Origin: Apostichopus japonicus
Taxonomy: Eukaryota; Echinodermata; Holothuroidea; Aspidochirotida; Stichopodidae
Reading direction: 5' to 3'
DNA: 64,000 nt
Assembly (NCBI RefSeq): GCF_037975245.1
Contig: NC_092575.1
Coordinates: 8,650,001 to 8,714,000 of the forward strand
This document shows positions 48,601-63,963 of this stretch, piece after piece. Positions within the stretch are counted from its first letter, which is position 1; every line of letters starts with the position of its first letter. A model generated the notes under the pieces. That model had not been told where the DNA came from. It saw only the letters and a list, made by a program, of their open reading frames with translations, and did not search any database. A program made the translations under genes and the position numbers.

Positions 48601-50738
48601 TTATTGATCAATCGAATGTGCGGTACCGATCAATCGAATGTGCGGTTCCGATCAATCGAGTGTGCGGTACGGATAAATCAAATGGGCGTTGTCGTTTAAT
48701 CGAATGTGCGGTACCGATAAATCAAATGTGCGGTATCGATCAATCGAATGTGCGGTACCGTAAAAAATTGATTGTGCAGTAGCAATTCATCGATTGTGCG
48801 GTACCGATCAATCGAATGTGTGGTACCGATCAATCGAATGTGCGGTATCGATCAATCGAATGTTCGGTACCGATCAATCGAATGTGCGGTACGGATAAAT
48901 CAAATGTGCGGTACCCATCAATCGAATGTGCGGTACCGATCAATCGAAGATGCGTTGCCGGTCAATCGAATGTGCGGTATCGATAAATGGAATGTGCGGT
49001 ACCGATAAATCGAATGTGCAGTTCCGATAAATCAAAAGTGCGGTATCGATCAATCGAATGTTCGGTATCGATCAATCGAATGTGCGGTACCGATAAATCG
49101 AATGTGCGTTACCGATAAATCGAATGTGCGGTACCGATCAATGGAATGTGCAGTACCGATCAATCGAATGTGCGGTACCGATCAATCTAATTTGCGGTAC
49201 CGATTTATTGAATGTGCGGAACCGATCAATGGAGTGTGCGGTACCACCAAATCGAACGTGCGGTACCGATCAATCGAATGTGCGGTACCGATGAATGGAA
49301 TGTGCGGTATCGATCAATCGAATGTGCGGTTCCGATCAATCGAATGTGCGGTACGGATAAATCAAATGGGCGTTGTCGTTTAATCGAATGTGCGGTACCG
49401 ATAAATCGAATGTGCGGTACCGTTAAATCGAATGTGCTTTGCCGGTGAATCGAATGTGCGGTACCAAAAATCGAATGTGCGTTTACGATCAATCGAATGT
49501 GCGGTGAGGATCAATCGAATGTGCGGTACCGATAAATCGAATATGCGGTACCGATTTATTGAATGAACGGTATCGATCAATCGAATGTGCGGTACAGATC
49601 AATCGAATGTGCGGTACCGATCAATCGAATGTGCGGAACCGATCAATGGAGTGTGCGGTACCACCAAATCGAACGTGCGGTACCGATCAATCGAATGTGC
49701 GGTACCGATGAATGGAATGTGCGGTATCGATCAATCGAATGTGCGGTAGGGATCAATCGAATGTGCGGTCCCGAACAATCGAATGTGCGATACCGATAAA
49801 TCGAATGTGAGGTACCGATCAATAGAATGTGCGGTACCGATAAATCGAATGAACGTTGCCGATAAATCGAATGTGAGTTATTGATCAATCGAATGTGCGA
49901 TACCGATCAATCGAATGTGCGGTTCCGATCAATCGAATGTGCGGTACGGATAAATCAAATGGGCGTTGTCGTTTAATCGAATGTGCGGTAGCGATAAATC
50001 GAATGTGCGGTAACGATCAATCGAATGTGCAGTACCGATCAATCAAATGTGCGGTACCGTTAAATCGAATGTGCTTTGCCGGTCAATCGAATGTGCGGTA
50101 CCGATAAATCGAATGTGCGGTACCGATCAATCGAATGTGCGGTGAGGATCAATCGAATGTGCGGTACCGATTTATTGAATGAACGGTATCGATCAATCGA
50201 ATGTGCGGTACCGATCAATCTAATGTGCGTTACCAATTCATCGATTTTGCTGTACCGATAAATCAAATGTGCGTTACCGATCAATCGAATTTGCGATAAC
50301 GATCAATCGAATGTGCTGTTCCGATCAATCGATTGTGCGGTACCGATCAATCGAATGTGCGTTGCCTATAAATCGGATGTGCGTTTGCGATCAATCGAAT
50401 GTGCGGTGAGGATCAATCGAATGTGCGGTACCGATAAATCGAATGTGCGTTGCCGATAAACGAATGTGCGGTACCGATCAATCGAATGTGCGGAACCGAT
50501 CAATGGAGTGTGCGGTACCACCAAATCGAACGTGCGGTACCGATCAATCGAATGTGCGGTACTGATGAATGGAATGTGCGGTATCGATCAATCGAATGTT
50601 CGGTATCGAGCAATCGAATGTGCGGTACCGATAAATCTAATGTGCAGTACCGATAAATCGAATGAACGTTGCCGATTAATCGAATGTGCGTTATTGATCA
50701 ATTGAATGTGCGGTACTAATTAATCGAATGTGCGTTAT
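42643..50738. repeat. Duplication block I (8096 bp)
   Basis: Equivalent to block II immediately downstream. Markers in its left part recur exactly 8096 bp later (42661 to 50757; 43281 to 51377), and markers in its right part 5060 bp later (49102 to 54162; 50450 to 55510). The change of offset is 3036 bp, two copies of the internal 1518-bp repeat. Both offsets are exact multiples of 22 (368 and 230 units). Confidence 0.93.
43281..47834. repeat. 1518-bp higher-order repeat, three tandem copies
   Basis: Copies at 43281-44798, 44799-46316 and 46317-47834, each 69 units of 22 bp. The marker CGATAGTTCGAATGTGC starts each copy. Long open frames inside (for example 44128, 45646 and 47164, 164 codons each) translate identically in all three, so the copies look essentially identical. 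Confidence 0.95.
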
Positions 50739-53700
50739 TGATCAATCGAATGTGCGGTAACGATCAATCGAATGTGCGGTATGGATAAATCGAATGTGCG
50801 TTGCCGATCAATCGAATGTGCGGTGAGGATCAATCGAATGTGAGGTACCGATAAATCAAATGTGCGGTATAGATCAATCGAATGTGCGGTACAGATAAAT
50901 CGAATGTGCAGTACCGATCAATCGAATGTGCGGTACTCATAAATCAATTGTGTTGTACCATTTATTCGAATTTGTGGTACCGATCAATCGAATGTGCGTT
51001 GCCGTTCAATCGAACGTGCGGTACCGATAAATCGAATGTGCGGTACCGATAAATGGAATGTGCGTTACCAATTCATCGATTTTGCTGTACCGATAAATCG
51101 AATGTGCGTTACCGATCAATCGAATGTGCGATAACGATCAATCGAATGTGCTGTACCTATCAATCGATTGTGCGGTACCGATCAATCGAAAGAGCGGTAC
51201 CGATCAATCGAATGTGCGTTGCCTATGAATCGAATATGCGTTACCGATCAATCAAATGTGCGGTACCGATCAATCGAATGTGCGTTAACGATCAATCGAT
51301 TTTGCCGTACCGATCAATCGAATGTGCGGTACCGATCAATCGAATGTGCAGTACCGATCAATCGAATGTGCGGTACCGATAGTTCGAATGTGCTTTGCCG
51401 GTCAATCGAATGTGCGGTACCGATAAATCGAGTGTACGTTGCCGATTAATCGAATGTGCGTTATTGATCAATCGAATGTGCAGTACCGTTAAATAGAATG
51501 TGCAGTACCGACCAATAAAATGTGCGATACCGATAAATCGAATGTGCGGTACCGATTTATTGAATGTGCGGAACCGATCAAAGGAGTGAGCGGTACCACC
51601 AAATCGAACGTGCGGTACCGATCAATCGAATGTGCGGTACCGATGAATGGAATGTGCGGTATCGATCAATCGAATGTGCGGTACGGATAAATCGAATGTG
51701 CGGTCCCGAACAATCGAATGTGCGATACCGATCAATCGAATGTGCGTTGCCGATTAATCGAATGTGCGTTATTGATCAATCGAATGTGCAGTACCGTTAA
51801 ATAGAATGTGCAGTACCGACCAATAAAATGTGCGATACCGATAAAACGAATGTGCGGTACCGATTTATTGAATGTGCGGAACCGATCAAAGGAGTGTGCG
51901 GTACCACCAAATCGAATGTGCGGTACCGATCAATCGAATGTGCGGTACCGATGAATGGAATGTGCGGTATCGATCAATCGAATGTGCGGTACGGATAAAT
52001 CGAATGTGCGGTCCCGAACAATCGAATGTGCGATACCGATCAATCGAATGTGCGTTGCCGGTCAATCGAATGTGCGGTGAGGATCAATCGAATGTGCGGC
52101 ACCGATAAATCGAATATGCGATACCGATCAATGGAATGTGCGGTACCGATCAATCGAAAGTGCGGTACCGATCCTTCGATAGTGCGGTACCGATCAATCG
52201 AATGATCGGTAACGATCAATGGAATGTGCGGTACCGATCAATCGAAAGTGCGGTACCGATCATTCGATAGTAAGGTACCGATAAATCGAATGATCTGTAA
52301 CGACCAATCGAATGAGCGGTACCGATCATTCGAAGGTGCGAAAACGATCAATCGAATGTTCGGTACCGATAAATCGAATTGGCGGTTTCGATCAATTGCA
52401 TGTGCGGTACCGATAAATCGAATGTGCGGTACCGATCAATCGAATGTGCTGTACCTATCAATCAATTGTGCGGTACCGATCAATCGAATGTGCATTACCG
52501 ATCAATCAAATGTGCGTTACCGATCAATCGAATGTGCTGTATCGATCAATCGATTTTGCGGTACCGATCAATCGAATGTGCGGTACCGATCAATGATATG
52601 TGCAGTACCGATCAATCGAATGTGCGTTACCGTTAAATCGAATGTGCTTTGCCGGTCAATCGAATGTGCGGTACCGATAAATCGAATGTGCGTTTGCGAT
52701 CAATCGAATGTGCGGTGAGGATCAATCGAATGTGCGGTACCAATAAATTGAATGTGCGTTACCGATAAATCGAATGTGCGGTACCGATCAATGGAATGTG
52801 CAATACCGATCATGCGAATGTGCGGTACCGATCAATCTAATTTGCGGTACCGATTTATTGAATGTGCGGAACCGATCAATGGAGTGTGCGGTACCACCAA
52901 ATCGAACGTGCGGTACCGATCAATCGAATGTGCGGTACCGATGAATGGAATGTGCGGTATCGATCAATCGAATGTGCGTCGCCGGTCAATCGAATGTGCG
53001 GTGAGGATCAATCGAATGTTCGGCACCGATAAATCGAATGTGCGTTGCAGATAAATCAAATGTGCGGTACCGATCAATCAAATGTGAGGTACCGATCAAT
53101 GGAATGTTCGGTACCGATCAATCGATTGTGCGGTGCCGATCAATCGAATGTGCGGTACCTATAAATCAAATGTGCGGTACCGATTTATTGAATGTGCGGT
53201 ATCGATCAATCGAATGTGCGTTGCCGATAAATCGAATGAGCGGTACCAATCAATCGAATGTGCGGTTCCGATCAATCAAATGTGCGGAACCGATCAATGG
53301 AGTGTGCGGTACCACCAAATCGAACGTGCGGTACCGATCAATCGAATGGGCGGTACCGATGAATGGAATGTGCGGTATCGATCAATCGAATGTGCGGTAG
53401 GGATCAATCGAATGTGCAGTACCGAACAATCGAATGTGCGATACCGATAAATCGAATGTGCGGTACCGATCAATCGAATGTGCGGTACCGATCAATCGAA
53501 TGTGCGGTAACGATCAATCGAATGTGCGGTACCGATAAATCAAAGGTGCGGTACCGATCAATCGAATGTTCGGTAACGAGCAATCGAATGTGCGGTACCG
53601 ATAAATCGAATGTGCGGTACCGATAAATCGAATGAACGTTGCCGATAAATCGAATGTGTGTTATTGATCAATCGAATGTGCGGTACCGATCAATCGAATG

Positions 53701-55798
53701 TGCGGTTCCGATCAATCGAGTGTGCGGTACGGATAAATCAAATGGGCGTTGTCGTTTAATCGAATGTGCGGTACCGATAAATCAAATGTGCGGTATCGAT
53801 CAATCGAATGTGCGGTACCGTAAAAAATTGATTGTGCAGTAGCAATTCATCGATTGTGCGGTACCGATCAATCGAATGTGTGGTACCGATCAATCGAATG
53901 TGCGGTATCGATCAATCGAATGTTCGGTACCGATCAATCGAATGTGCGGTACGGATAAATCAAATGTGCGGTACCCATCAATCGAATGTGCGGTACCGAT
54001 CAATCGAAGATGCGTTGCCGGTCAATCGAATGTGCGGTATCGATAAATGGAATGTGCGGTACCGATAAATCGAATGTGCAGTTCCGATAAATCAAAAGTG
54101 CGGTATCGATCAATCGAATGTTCGGTATCGATCAATCGAATGTGCGGTACCGATAAATCGAATGTGCGTTACCGATAAATCGAATGTGCGGTACCGATCA
54201 ATGGAATGTGCAGTACCGATCAATCGAATGTGCGGTACCGATCAATCTAATTTGCGGTACCGATTTATTGAATGTGCGGAACCGATCAATGGAGTGTGCG
54301 GTACCACCAAATCGAACGTGCGGTACCGATCAATCGAATGTGCGGTACCGATGAATGGAATGTGCGGTATCGATCAATCGAATGTGCGGTTCCGATCAAT
54401 CGAATGTGCGGTACGGATAAATCAAATGGGCGTTGTCGTTTAATCGAATGTGCGGTACCGATAAATCGAATGTGCGGTACCGTTAAATCGAATGTGCTTT
54501 GCCGGTGAATCGAATGTGCGGTACCAAAAATCGAATGTGCGTTTACGATCAATCGAATGTGCGGTGAGGATCAATCGAATGTGCGGTACCGATAAATCGA
54601 ATATGCGGTACCGATTTATTGAATGAACGGTATCGATCAATCGAATGTGCGGTACAGATCAATCGAATGTGCGGTACCGATCAATCGAATGTGCGGAACC
54701 GATCAATGGAGTGTGCGGTACCACCAAATCGAACGTGCGGTACCGATCAATCGAATGTGCGGTACCGATGAATGGAATGTGCGGTATCGATCAATCGAAT
54801 GTGCGGTAGGGATCAATCGAATGTGCGGTCCCGAACAATCGAATGTGCGATACCGATAAATCGAATGTGAGGTACCGATCAATAGAATGTGCGGTACCGA
54901 TAAATCGAATGAACGTTGCCGATAAATCGAATGTGAGTTATTGATCAATCGAATGTGCGATACCGATCAATCGAATGTGCGGTTCCGATCAATCGAATGT
55001 GCGGTACGGATAAATCGAATGGGCGTTGTCGTTTAATCGAATGTGCGGTAGCGATAAATCGAATGTGCGGTAACGATCAATCGAATGTGCAGTACCGATC
55101 AATCAAATGTGCGGTACCGTTAAATCGAATGTGCTTTGCCGGTCAATCGAATGTGCGGTACCGATAAATCGAATGTGCGGTACCGATCAATCGAATGTGC
55201 GGTGAGGATCAATCGAATGTGCGGTACCGATTTATTGAATGAACGGTATCGATCAATCGAATGTGCGGTACCGATCAATCTAATGTGCGTTACCAATTCA
55301 TCGATTTTGCTGTACCGATAAATCAAATGTGCGTTACCGATCAATCGAATTTGCGATAACGATCAATCGAATGTGCTGTTCCGATCAATCGATTGTGCGG
55401 TACCGATCAATCGAATGTGCGTTGCCTATAAATCGGATGTGCGTTTGCGATCAATCGAATGTGCGGTGAGGATCAATCGAATGTGCGGTACCGATAAATC
55501 GAATGTGCGTTGCCGATAAACGAATGTGCGGTACCGATCAATCGAATGTGCGGAACCGATCAATGGAGTGTGCGGTACCACCAAATCGAACGTGCGGTAC
55601 CGATCAATCGAATGTGCGGTACTGATGAATGGAATGTGCGGTATCGATCAATCGAATGTTCGGTATCGAGCAATCGAATGTGCGGTACCGATAAATCTAA
55701 TGTGCAGTACCGATAAATCGAATGAACGTTGCCGATTAATCGAATGTGCGTTATTGATCAATTGAATGTGCGGTACTAATTAATCGAATGTGCGTTAT
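50739..55798. repeat. Duplication block II (5060 bp)
   Basis: Tandem copy of block I with a single 1518-bp repeat (51377-52894). The match is nearly perfect: one visible difference is AAATCAAATGGGCG near 49970 against AAATCGAATGGGCG near 55030. Homology ends near 55818, where GGTAACG of block I is replaced by GGTACCG. Confidence 0.93.
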
Positions 55799-58700
55799 TG
55801 ATCAATCGAATGTGCGGTACCGATCAATCGAATGTGCGGTACCGATCAATCAAATTGGCGTTGTCGATAAATCGAAAATGCGTTACCGATCAATCGAATG
55901 TGCGGTAACGATCAATCGAATGTGTGGTATGGATAAATCGAATGTGCGTTGCTGATCAATCGAATGTGCGGTGAGGATCAATCGAAGGTGCGGTACCGAT
56001 AAATCAAATGTGCGGTACCGATAAATCGAATGTGCGGTACCGATCAATCGAATGTGCGGTACAGATAAATCAAATATGCGATGTCGATCAATCGAATGTG
56101 TGGTACCGATATATCGAATGTGCGTTACCAATTCATCGATTTTGCTGTACCGATAAATCGAATGTGCGTTACCGATCAATCGAATGTGCGATAACGATCA
56201 ATCGAATGTGCTGTACCTATCAATCGATTGTGCGGTACCGATCAATCGAAAGTGCGGTACCGATCAATCGAATGTGCAGTACCGATCAATCGAATGTGCG
56301 TTACCGGTAAATCAAATGTGCGGTATCGATCAATCGAAAGTGCATTACCGATCAATGGAATGTGCAGTACCGATCAATCGAATGTGCGTTACAGATAAAT
56401 CGAATGTGCTTCGCCGGTCAATCGAATGTCCGGTACCGATAAATCGAATGTGCGTTTGCGATCAATCGAATGTGCGGTGAGGATCAATCGAAAGTGCGGT
56501 ACCGATAAATTGAATATGCGGTACCGATTTATTGAATGAACGGTATCCATCAATCGAATGTGCGGTACCGATAAATAGAATGTGCGTTGCCGATAAATCG
56601 AATGTGCGTTACCGATCAATCGAATGTGCGGTATCGATCAATCGAATGTGCGGTACCGATAAATCGAATGTGCTTCGCCGGTCAATCGAATGTCCGGTAC
56701 CGATAAATCGAATGTGCGTTTGCGATCAATCGAATGTGCGGTGAGGATCAATCGAATGTGCGGTACCGATAAATTGAATATGCGGTACCGATTTATTGAA
56801 TGAACGGTATCCATCAATCGAATGTGCGGTACCGATAAATAGAATGTGCGTTGCCGATAAATCGAATGTGCGTTACCGATCAATCGAATGTGCGGTATCG
56901 ATCAATCGAATGTGCGGTACCGATCAATCGAATGTATGGTACGGATAAATCAAATGTGCGGTACCCATCAATCGAATGTGCGGTACCGATCAATCGAAGA
57001 TGCGTTGCCGGTCAATCGAATGTGCGGTATCGATAAATGGAATGTGCGGTACCGATAAATCGAATGTGCAGTTCCAATAAATCAAAAGTGCGGTATCGAT
57101 CAATCGAATGTTCGGTATCGATCAATCGAATGTGCGGTACCGATAAATCGAATGTGCGTTACCGATAAATCGAATGTGCGGTACCGATCAATGGAATGTG
57201 CAGTACCGATCAATCGAATGTGCGGTACCGATCAATGTAATTTGAGGTACCGATTTATTGAATGTGCGGAACCGATCAATGGAGTGTGCGGTACCACCAA
57301 ATCGAACGTGCGGTACCGATAAATGGAATGTGCGGTACCGATGAATGGAATGTGCGGTATCGATCAATCGAATGTGCGTTGCCGGTCAATCGAATGTGCG
57401 GTGAGGATCAATCGAATGTGCGGCACCGATAAATCGAATGTGCGTTGCCGATCAATCAAATGTGCGGTACCGATCAATCAAATGTGAGGTACCGATCAAT
57501 GGAATGTGCGGTACCGATCAATCGATTGTGCGGTGCCGATCAATCGAATGTGCGGTACCAAAAATCAAATGTGCGGTACCGATTTATTGAATATGCGGTA
57601 TCGATCAATCGAATGTGCGTTGCCGATAAATGGAATGGACGGTACCAATCAATCGAATGTGCGGTACCGATCAATCGAATGTGCGGAACCGATCAATGGA
57701 GTGTGCGGTACCACCAAATCGAACGTGCGGTACCGATCAATCGAATGTGCGGTACCGATGAATGGAATGTGCGGTATCGATCAATCGATTGTGCGGTAGG
57801 GATCAATCGAATGTGCGGTACCGAACAATCGAATGTGCGATACCGATAAATCGAATGTGCGGTACCGATCAATCGAATGTGCGGTACCGATCAATAGAAT
57901 GTGCGGTACCGATAAATCGAATGAACGTTGCCGATAAATCGAATGTGCGTTATTGATCAATCGAATGTGCGGTACCGATCAATCGAATGTGCGGTTCCGA
58001 TCAATCGAATGTGCGGTACGGATCAATCAAATGGGCGTTGTCGTTTAATCGAATGTGCGGTACCGATAAATCGAATGTGCGGTAACGATCAATCGAATGT
58101 GCAGTACCGATCAATCAAATGTGCGGTACCGTTAAATCGAATGTGCTTTGCCGGTCAATCGAATGTGCGGTACCGATAAATCGAATGTGCGTTTACGATC
58201 AATCGAATGTGCGGTAGGGATCAATCGAATGTGCGGTACCGATAAATCGAATATGCGGTACCGATTTACTGAATGAACAGTATCGATCAATCGAATGTGC
58301 GGTACCGATCAATCGAATGTGCGGTAGCGATCAATCGAATGTGCGGAACCGATCAATGGAGTGTGCGGTACCACCAAATCGAACGTGCGGTAGGGATCAA
58401 TCGAATGTGCGGTACCGATGAATGGAATGTGCGGTATCGATCAATCGAATGTTCGGTATCGAGCAATCGAATGTGCGGTACCGATAAATCGAATGTGCGG
58501 TACCGATAAATCGAATGAACGTTGCCGATAAATCGAATGTGTGTTATTGATCAATGGAATGTGCGGTACCGATCAATGGAATGTGCGGTTCCGATCAATC
58601 GAATGTGCGGTACGGATAAATCAAATGGGCGTTGTCGTTTAATCGAATGTGCGGTACCGATAAATCAAATGTGCGGTATCGATCAATCGAATGTGCGGTA

Positions 58701-60362
58701 CCGTAAAAAATTGATTGTGCAGTAGCAATTCATCGATTGTGCGGTACCGATCAATCGAATGTGTGGTACCGATCAATCGAATGTGCGGTACGGATAAATC
58801 AAATGTGCGGTACGCATCAATCGAATGTGCGGTACCGATCAATCGAAGATGCGTTGCCGGTTAATCGAATGTGCGGTATCGATAACTGGAATGTGCGGTA
58901 CCGATAAATCGAATGTGCAGTTCCGATAAATCAAAAGTAGGGTATCGATCAATCGAATGTTTGGTATCGATCAATCGAATGTGCGGTACCGATAAATCGA
59001 ATGTGCGTTACCGATAAATCGAATGTGCGGTACCGATCAATGGAATGTGCAGTACCGATCAATCGAATGTGCGGTACCGATCAATCGAATGTGCGATACC
59101 GATCAATCGAATGTGCGGTACCGATCAATGGAATGTGCGGTACCGATATATCGAATGAACGTTGCCGATAAATCGAATGTGCGTTATTGATCAATCGAAT
59201 GTGCGGTACCGATCAATCGAATGTGCGGTTCCGATCAATCAAATGTGCGGTACGGATAAATCAAATGGGCGTTGTCGTTTAATCGAATGTGCGGTACCGA
59301 TAAATCGAATGTGCGGTAACGATCAATCGAATGTGCAGTACCGATCAATCGAATGTGCGGTACCGTTAAATCGAATGTGCTTTGCCGGTCAATCGAATGT
59401 GCGGTATCGATAAATCAAATGTGCGTTACCGATCAATCGAATGTGCGATAACGATCAATCGAATGTGCTGTTCCGATCAATCGATTGTGCGGTACCGATC
59501 AATCGAATGTGCGTTGCCTATGAATCGGATGTGCGTTTGCGATCAATCGAATGTGCGGTGAGGATCAATCGAATGTGCGGTACCGATAAATCGAATGTGC
59601 GTTGCCGATAAACGAATGTGCATTACCGATCAATCTAATGTGCGGTACAGATCAATCGAAAAGGCGGTACCGATCAATCGAATGTGCTGTACAGATAAAT
59701 AGAATTTACGTTGCCGATTAATCGAATGTGCGGTACTAATTAATCGAATGTGCGTTATTGATCAATCGAATGTGCGGTACCGATCAATCGGATGTGCGGT
59801 ACCGATCAATCAAATTGGCGTTGTCGATAAATCGAAAATGCGTTACCGATCAATCGAATGTGCGGTAACGATCAATCGAATGTGCGGTATGGATAAATCG
59901 AATGTGCGTTGCCGATCAATCAAATGTGCGGTATAGATCAATCGAATGTGCGGTACAGATAAATCGAAGGTGCAGTACCGATCAATCGAATATGCGGTAC
60001 TCATGAATCGATTGTGCGGTACCATTTAATCGAAATTGTGGTACCGATCAATCGAATGTGCGTTGCCGTTCAATCGAACGTGCGGTACCGATAAATCGAA
60101 TGTGCGGTAACGATCAATCGAATGTGCAGTACCGATAAATCAAATGTGCGGTACCGTTAAATCGAATGTGCTTTGCCGGTCAATCGAATGTGCGGTACCG
60201 ATAAATCGAATGTGCATTTGCGATCAATCGAATGTGCGGTGAGGATCAATCGAATGTGCGGTACCGATTTATTGAATGAACGGTATCGATCAATCGAATG
60301 TGCGGTACCGATCAATCGAATATGCGTTACCAATTCATCGATACCGATAAATCGAATGTGCG
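55799..60362. repeat. Diverged continuation of the higher-order domain
   Basis: Uses the same rare variants as blocks I and II (GGTACCACCAAATCG, GGTGAGGATC, GTTGTCGTTTAATCG, GTAAAAAATTGATTG) in similar order but with substitutions and rearrangements. It looks like an older, partly scrambled relative of those blocks. Confidence 0.8.
56409..56925. repeat. 264-bp higher-order repeat, two copies
   Basis: The marker GTGCTTCGCCGGTC occurs with a 264-bp spacing (CTTCG at 56409 and 56673; 12 units), with following variants in the same order (GTCCGGTACC, GCGTTTGCG, GGTGAGGATC, ACGGTATCCATC). Confidence 0.88.
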
Positions 60363-63300
60363 GTACATTTAAATAGAATGTGCGGTATCGATCAACCGAA
60401 TGTGCGGTGAGGATCAATCGATTGTGAGGTACCGATAAATCGAATGTGCGGTGACGATCAATCGAATGTGCGGTACCGATAAATCGAATGTGCGTTGCCG
60501 AAAAATCGAATGTGCGTTACCGATCAATCTAATGTGCGTTTCCGATCAATCGAATGTACGGTACCGATCAATCGAATGTGCGGTACCGATAAATCGAATG
60601 TACGTTGCCGAACAATCGAATAGGTGTTACTAATTAATGGATTGTGCTGCACCGATCAATCGAATGTGCGGTACCGATCTATCGAATGTGTGATACTGAT
60701 CTATCGAATGTGCGTTACCGATAAATCGAATGCGCGTTACCGATCAACGAATGTTCGGTACCGATAAATCAAATGTGCGGTACCGATCAATCGAATGTGC
60801 GTTGCCGGTCAATCGAATGTGCGGTACCGATAAATCAAATGTGCGGTACCGATAAATCAATTGTGCGGTATCGATCAATCGAATGTGCGGTACCGATAAA
60901 TCGAATGTGCGGTACATTTAAATAGAATGTGCGGTATCGATCAATCGAATGTGCGTTGAGGATCAATCGATTGTGAGGTACCGATAAATCATATATGCGG
61001 TACCGATAAATCGAATGTGCGGTATCGATCAATCGAATATGCGGTACCGATAAATCGAATGTGCGTTACCGATAAATCGAATGCGCGGTACCGATCAACG
61101 AATGTTCGGTACCAATAAATCAAATGTGCGGTACCGATCAATCGAATGTGCGGTAACGATTAATCGATTGTTCGGTACCGATCAATCGAATGTACTGTAC
61201 CGAATAATCGAATATGCGTTACTAATTAGTGGATTGTGCTGTAACGATAAATCGAATGTGCGGTACCGATCTATCGAATGTGTGGTACCTATTAAACGAA
61301 TTTGCGGTACTGATCAAACGAATGTACAGTACCGATCAATCGAATGTGCGTTGCCGAAAAATCGAATGTGCGTTACCGATCAATCTAATGTGAGGTACCG
61401 ATAAATCGAATGTGCGGTACCGATCAATCGAATGTGCGGTACCGATAAATCGAATGTACGTTGCCGATAAATCGAATGTGCGTAATCGATCAATCGAATG
61501 TGCGGTGACGATCAATCGAATGTGCGGTACCTATAAATCAAAATTGCGGTTCCGATCAATCGAATGTGCGGTACCGATAAATCATATATGAGGTACCGAT
61601 TTATGGAATGTGCGGTATCGATCAATCGAATGTGAGGTACCGATAAATCGAATGTGCGTTGACGAAAAATCGAATGTGCGTTACCGATCAATCTAATGTG
61701 CGTTTCCGATCAATCGAATGTGCGGTACCGATCAATCGAATGTGCGGTACCGATAAATCGAATGTACGTTGCCGATAAATCGAATGTGCGTAATCGATCA
61801 ATCGAATGTGCGGTACCGATCAATCGAATGTGCGGGACCTATAAATCAAAATTGCGGTTCCGATCAATCAAATGTGCGGTACCGATAAATCATATATGCG
61901 GTACCGATTTATTGATGTGCGGTATCGATCAATCGAATATGCGGTACCGATAAATCGAATGCGCGTTACCGATCAACGAATGTTCGGTACCGATAAATCA
62001 AATGTGCGGTACCGATCAATCGAATGTGCGGTACCGATTAATCGATTGTTCGGTACCGATCAATCGAATGTACTGTACCGAATAATCGAATATGCGTTAC
62101 TAATTAATGGATTGTGCTGTACCGATCAATCGAATGTGCGGTACCGATCTATCGAATGTGTGGTACCTATTAAACGAATTTGCGGTACTGATCAAACGAA
62201 TGTACAGTACCGATCAATCGAATGTGCGTTGCCGGTCAATCGAATGTGCGGTACCGATAAATCAAATGTGCGGTACCGATAAATCAATTGTGCGGTATCG
62301 ATCAATCGAATGTGCGGTACCGATAAATCGAATGTGCGGTACATTTAAATAGAATGTGCGGTATCGATCAACCGAATGTGCGGTGAGGATCAATCGATTG
62401 TGAGGTACCGATAAATCGAATGTGCGGTGACGATCAATCGAATGTGCGGTACCGATAAATCGAATGTGCGTTGCCGAAAAATCGAATGTGCGTTACCGAT
62501 CAATCTAATGTGCGTTTCCGATCAATCGAATGTACGGTACCGATCAATCGAATGTGCGGTACCGATAAATCGAATGTACGTTGCCGAACAATCGAATAGG
62601 TGTTACTAATTAATGGATTGTGCTGCACCGATCAATCGAATGTGCGGTACCGATCTATCGAATGTGTGATACTGATCTATCGAATGTGCGTTACCGATAA
62701 ATCGAATGCGCGTTACCGATCAACGAATGTTCGGTACCGATAAATCAAATGTGCGGTACCGATCAATCGAATGTGCGGTACCGATTAATCGATTGTTCGG
62801 TACCGATCAATCGAATGTACTGTACCGAATAATCGAATATGCGTTACTAATTAGTGGATTGTGCTGTAACGATAAATCGAATGTGCGGTACCGATCTATC
62901 GAATGTGTGGTACCTATTAAACGAATTTGCGGTACTGATCAAACGAATGTACAGTACCGATCAATCGAATGTGCGTTGCCGAAAAATCGAATGTGCGTTA
63001 CCGATCAATCTAATGTGAGGTACCGATAAATCGAATGTGCGGTACCGATCAATCGAATGTGCGGTACCGATAAATCGAATGTACGTTGCCGATAAATCGA
63101 ATGTGCGTAATCGATCAATCGAATGTGCGGTGACGATCAATCGAATGTGCGGTACCTATAAATCAAAATTGCGGTTCCGATCAATCGAATGTGCGGTACC
63201 GATAAATCATATATGAGGTACCGATTTATGGAATGTGCGGTATCGATCAATCGAATGTGAGGTACCGATAAATCGAATGTGCGTTGACGAAAAATCGAAT

Positions 63301-63963
63301 GTGCGTTACCGATCAATCTAATGTGCGTTTCCGATCAATCGAATGTGCGGTACCGATCAATCGAATGTGCGGTACCGATAAATCGAATGTACGTTGCCGA
63401 TAAATCGAATGTGCGTAATCGATCAATCGAATGTGCGGTACCGATCAATCGAATGTGCGGGACCTATAAATCAAAATTGCGGTTCCGATCAATCAAATGT
63501 GCGGTACCGATAAATCATATATGCGGTACCGATTTATTGATGTGCGGTATCGATCAATCGAATATGCGGTACCGATAAATCGAATGCGCGTTACCGATCA
63601 ACGAATGTTCGGTACCGATAAATCAAATGTGCGGTACCGATCAATCGAATGTGCGGTACCGATTAATCGATTGTTCGGTACCGATCAATCGAATGTACTG
63701 TACCGAATAATCGAATATGCGTTACTAATTAATGGATTGTGCTGTACCGATCAATCGAATGTGCGGTACCGATCTATCGAATGTGTGGTACCTATTAAAC
63801 GAATTTGCGGTACTGATCAAACGAATGTACAGTACCGATCAATCGAATGTGCGTTGCCGGTCAATCGAATGTGCGGTACCGATAAATCAAATGTGCGGTA
63901 CCGATAAATCAATTGTGCGGTATCGATCAATCGAATGTGCGGTACCGATAAATCGAATGTGCG
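60363..63963. repeat. 1976/1625-bp higher-order repeat
   Basis: The unusual unit GTACATTTAAATAGAATG begins at 60363, 62339 and 63964 (also at 60912). Copy A (60363-62338) is 1976 bp and copy B (62339-63963) is 1625 bp. Marker frames repeat at 61081/62706, 61696/63321 and 61872/63497, each 1625 apart. Copy A contains about 351 bp that copy B lacks. Neither length is a multiple of 22 because shortened units (GATCAACGAATG, GATTTATTGATGTG) are included. A third copy starts at the window edge. Confidence 0.9.
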
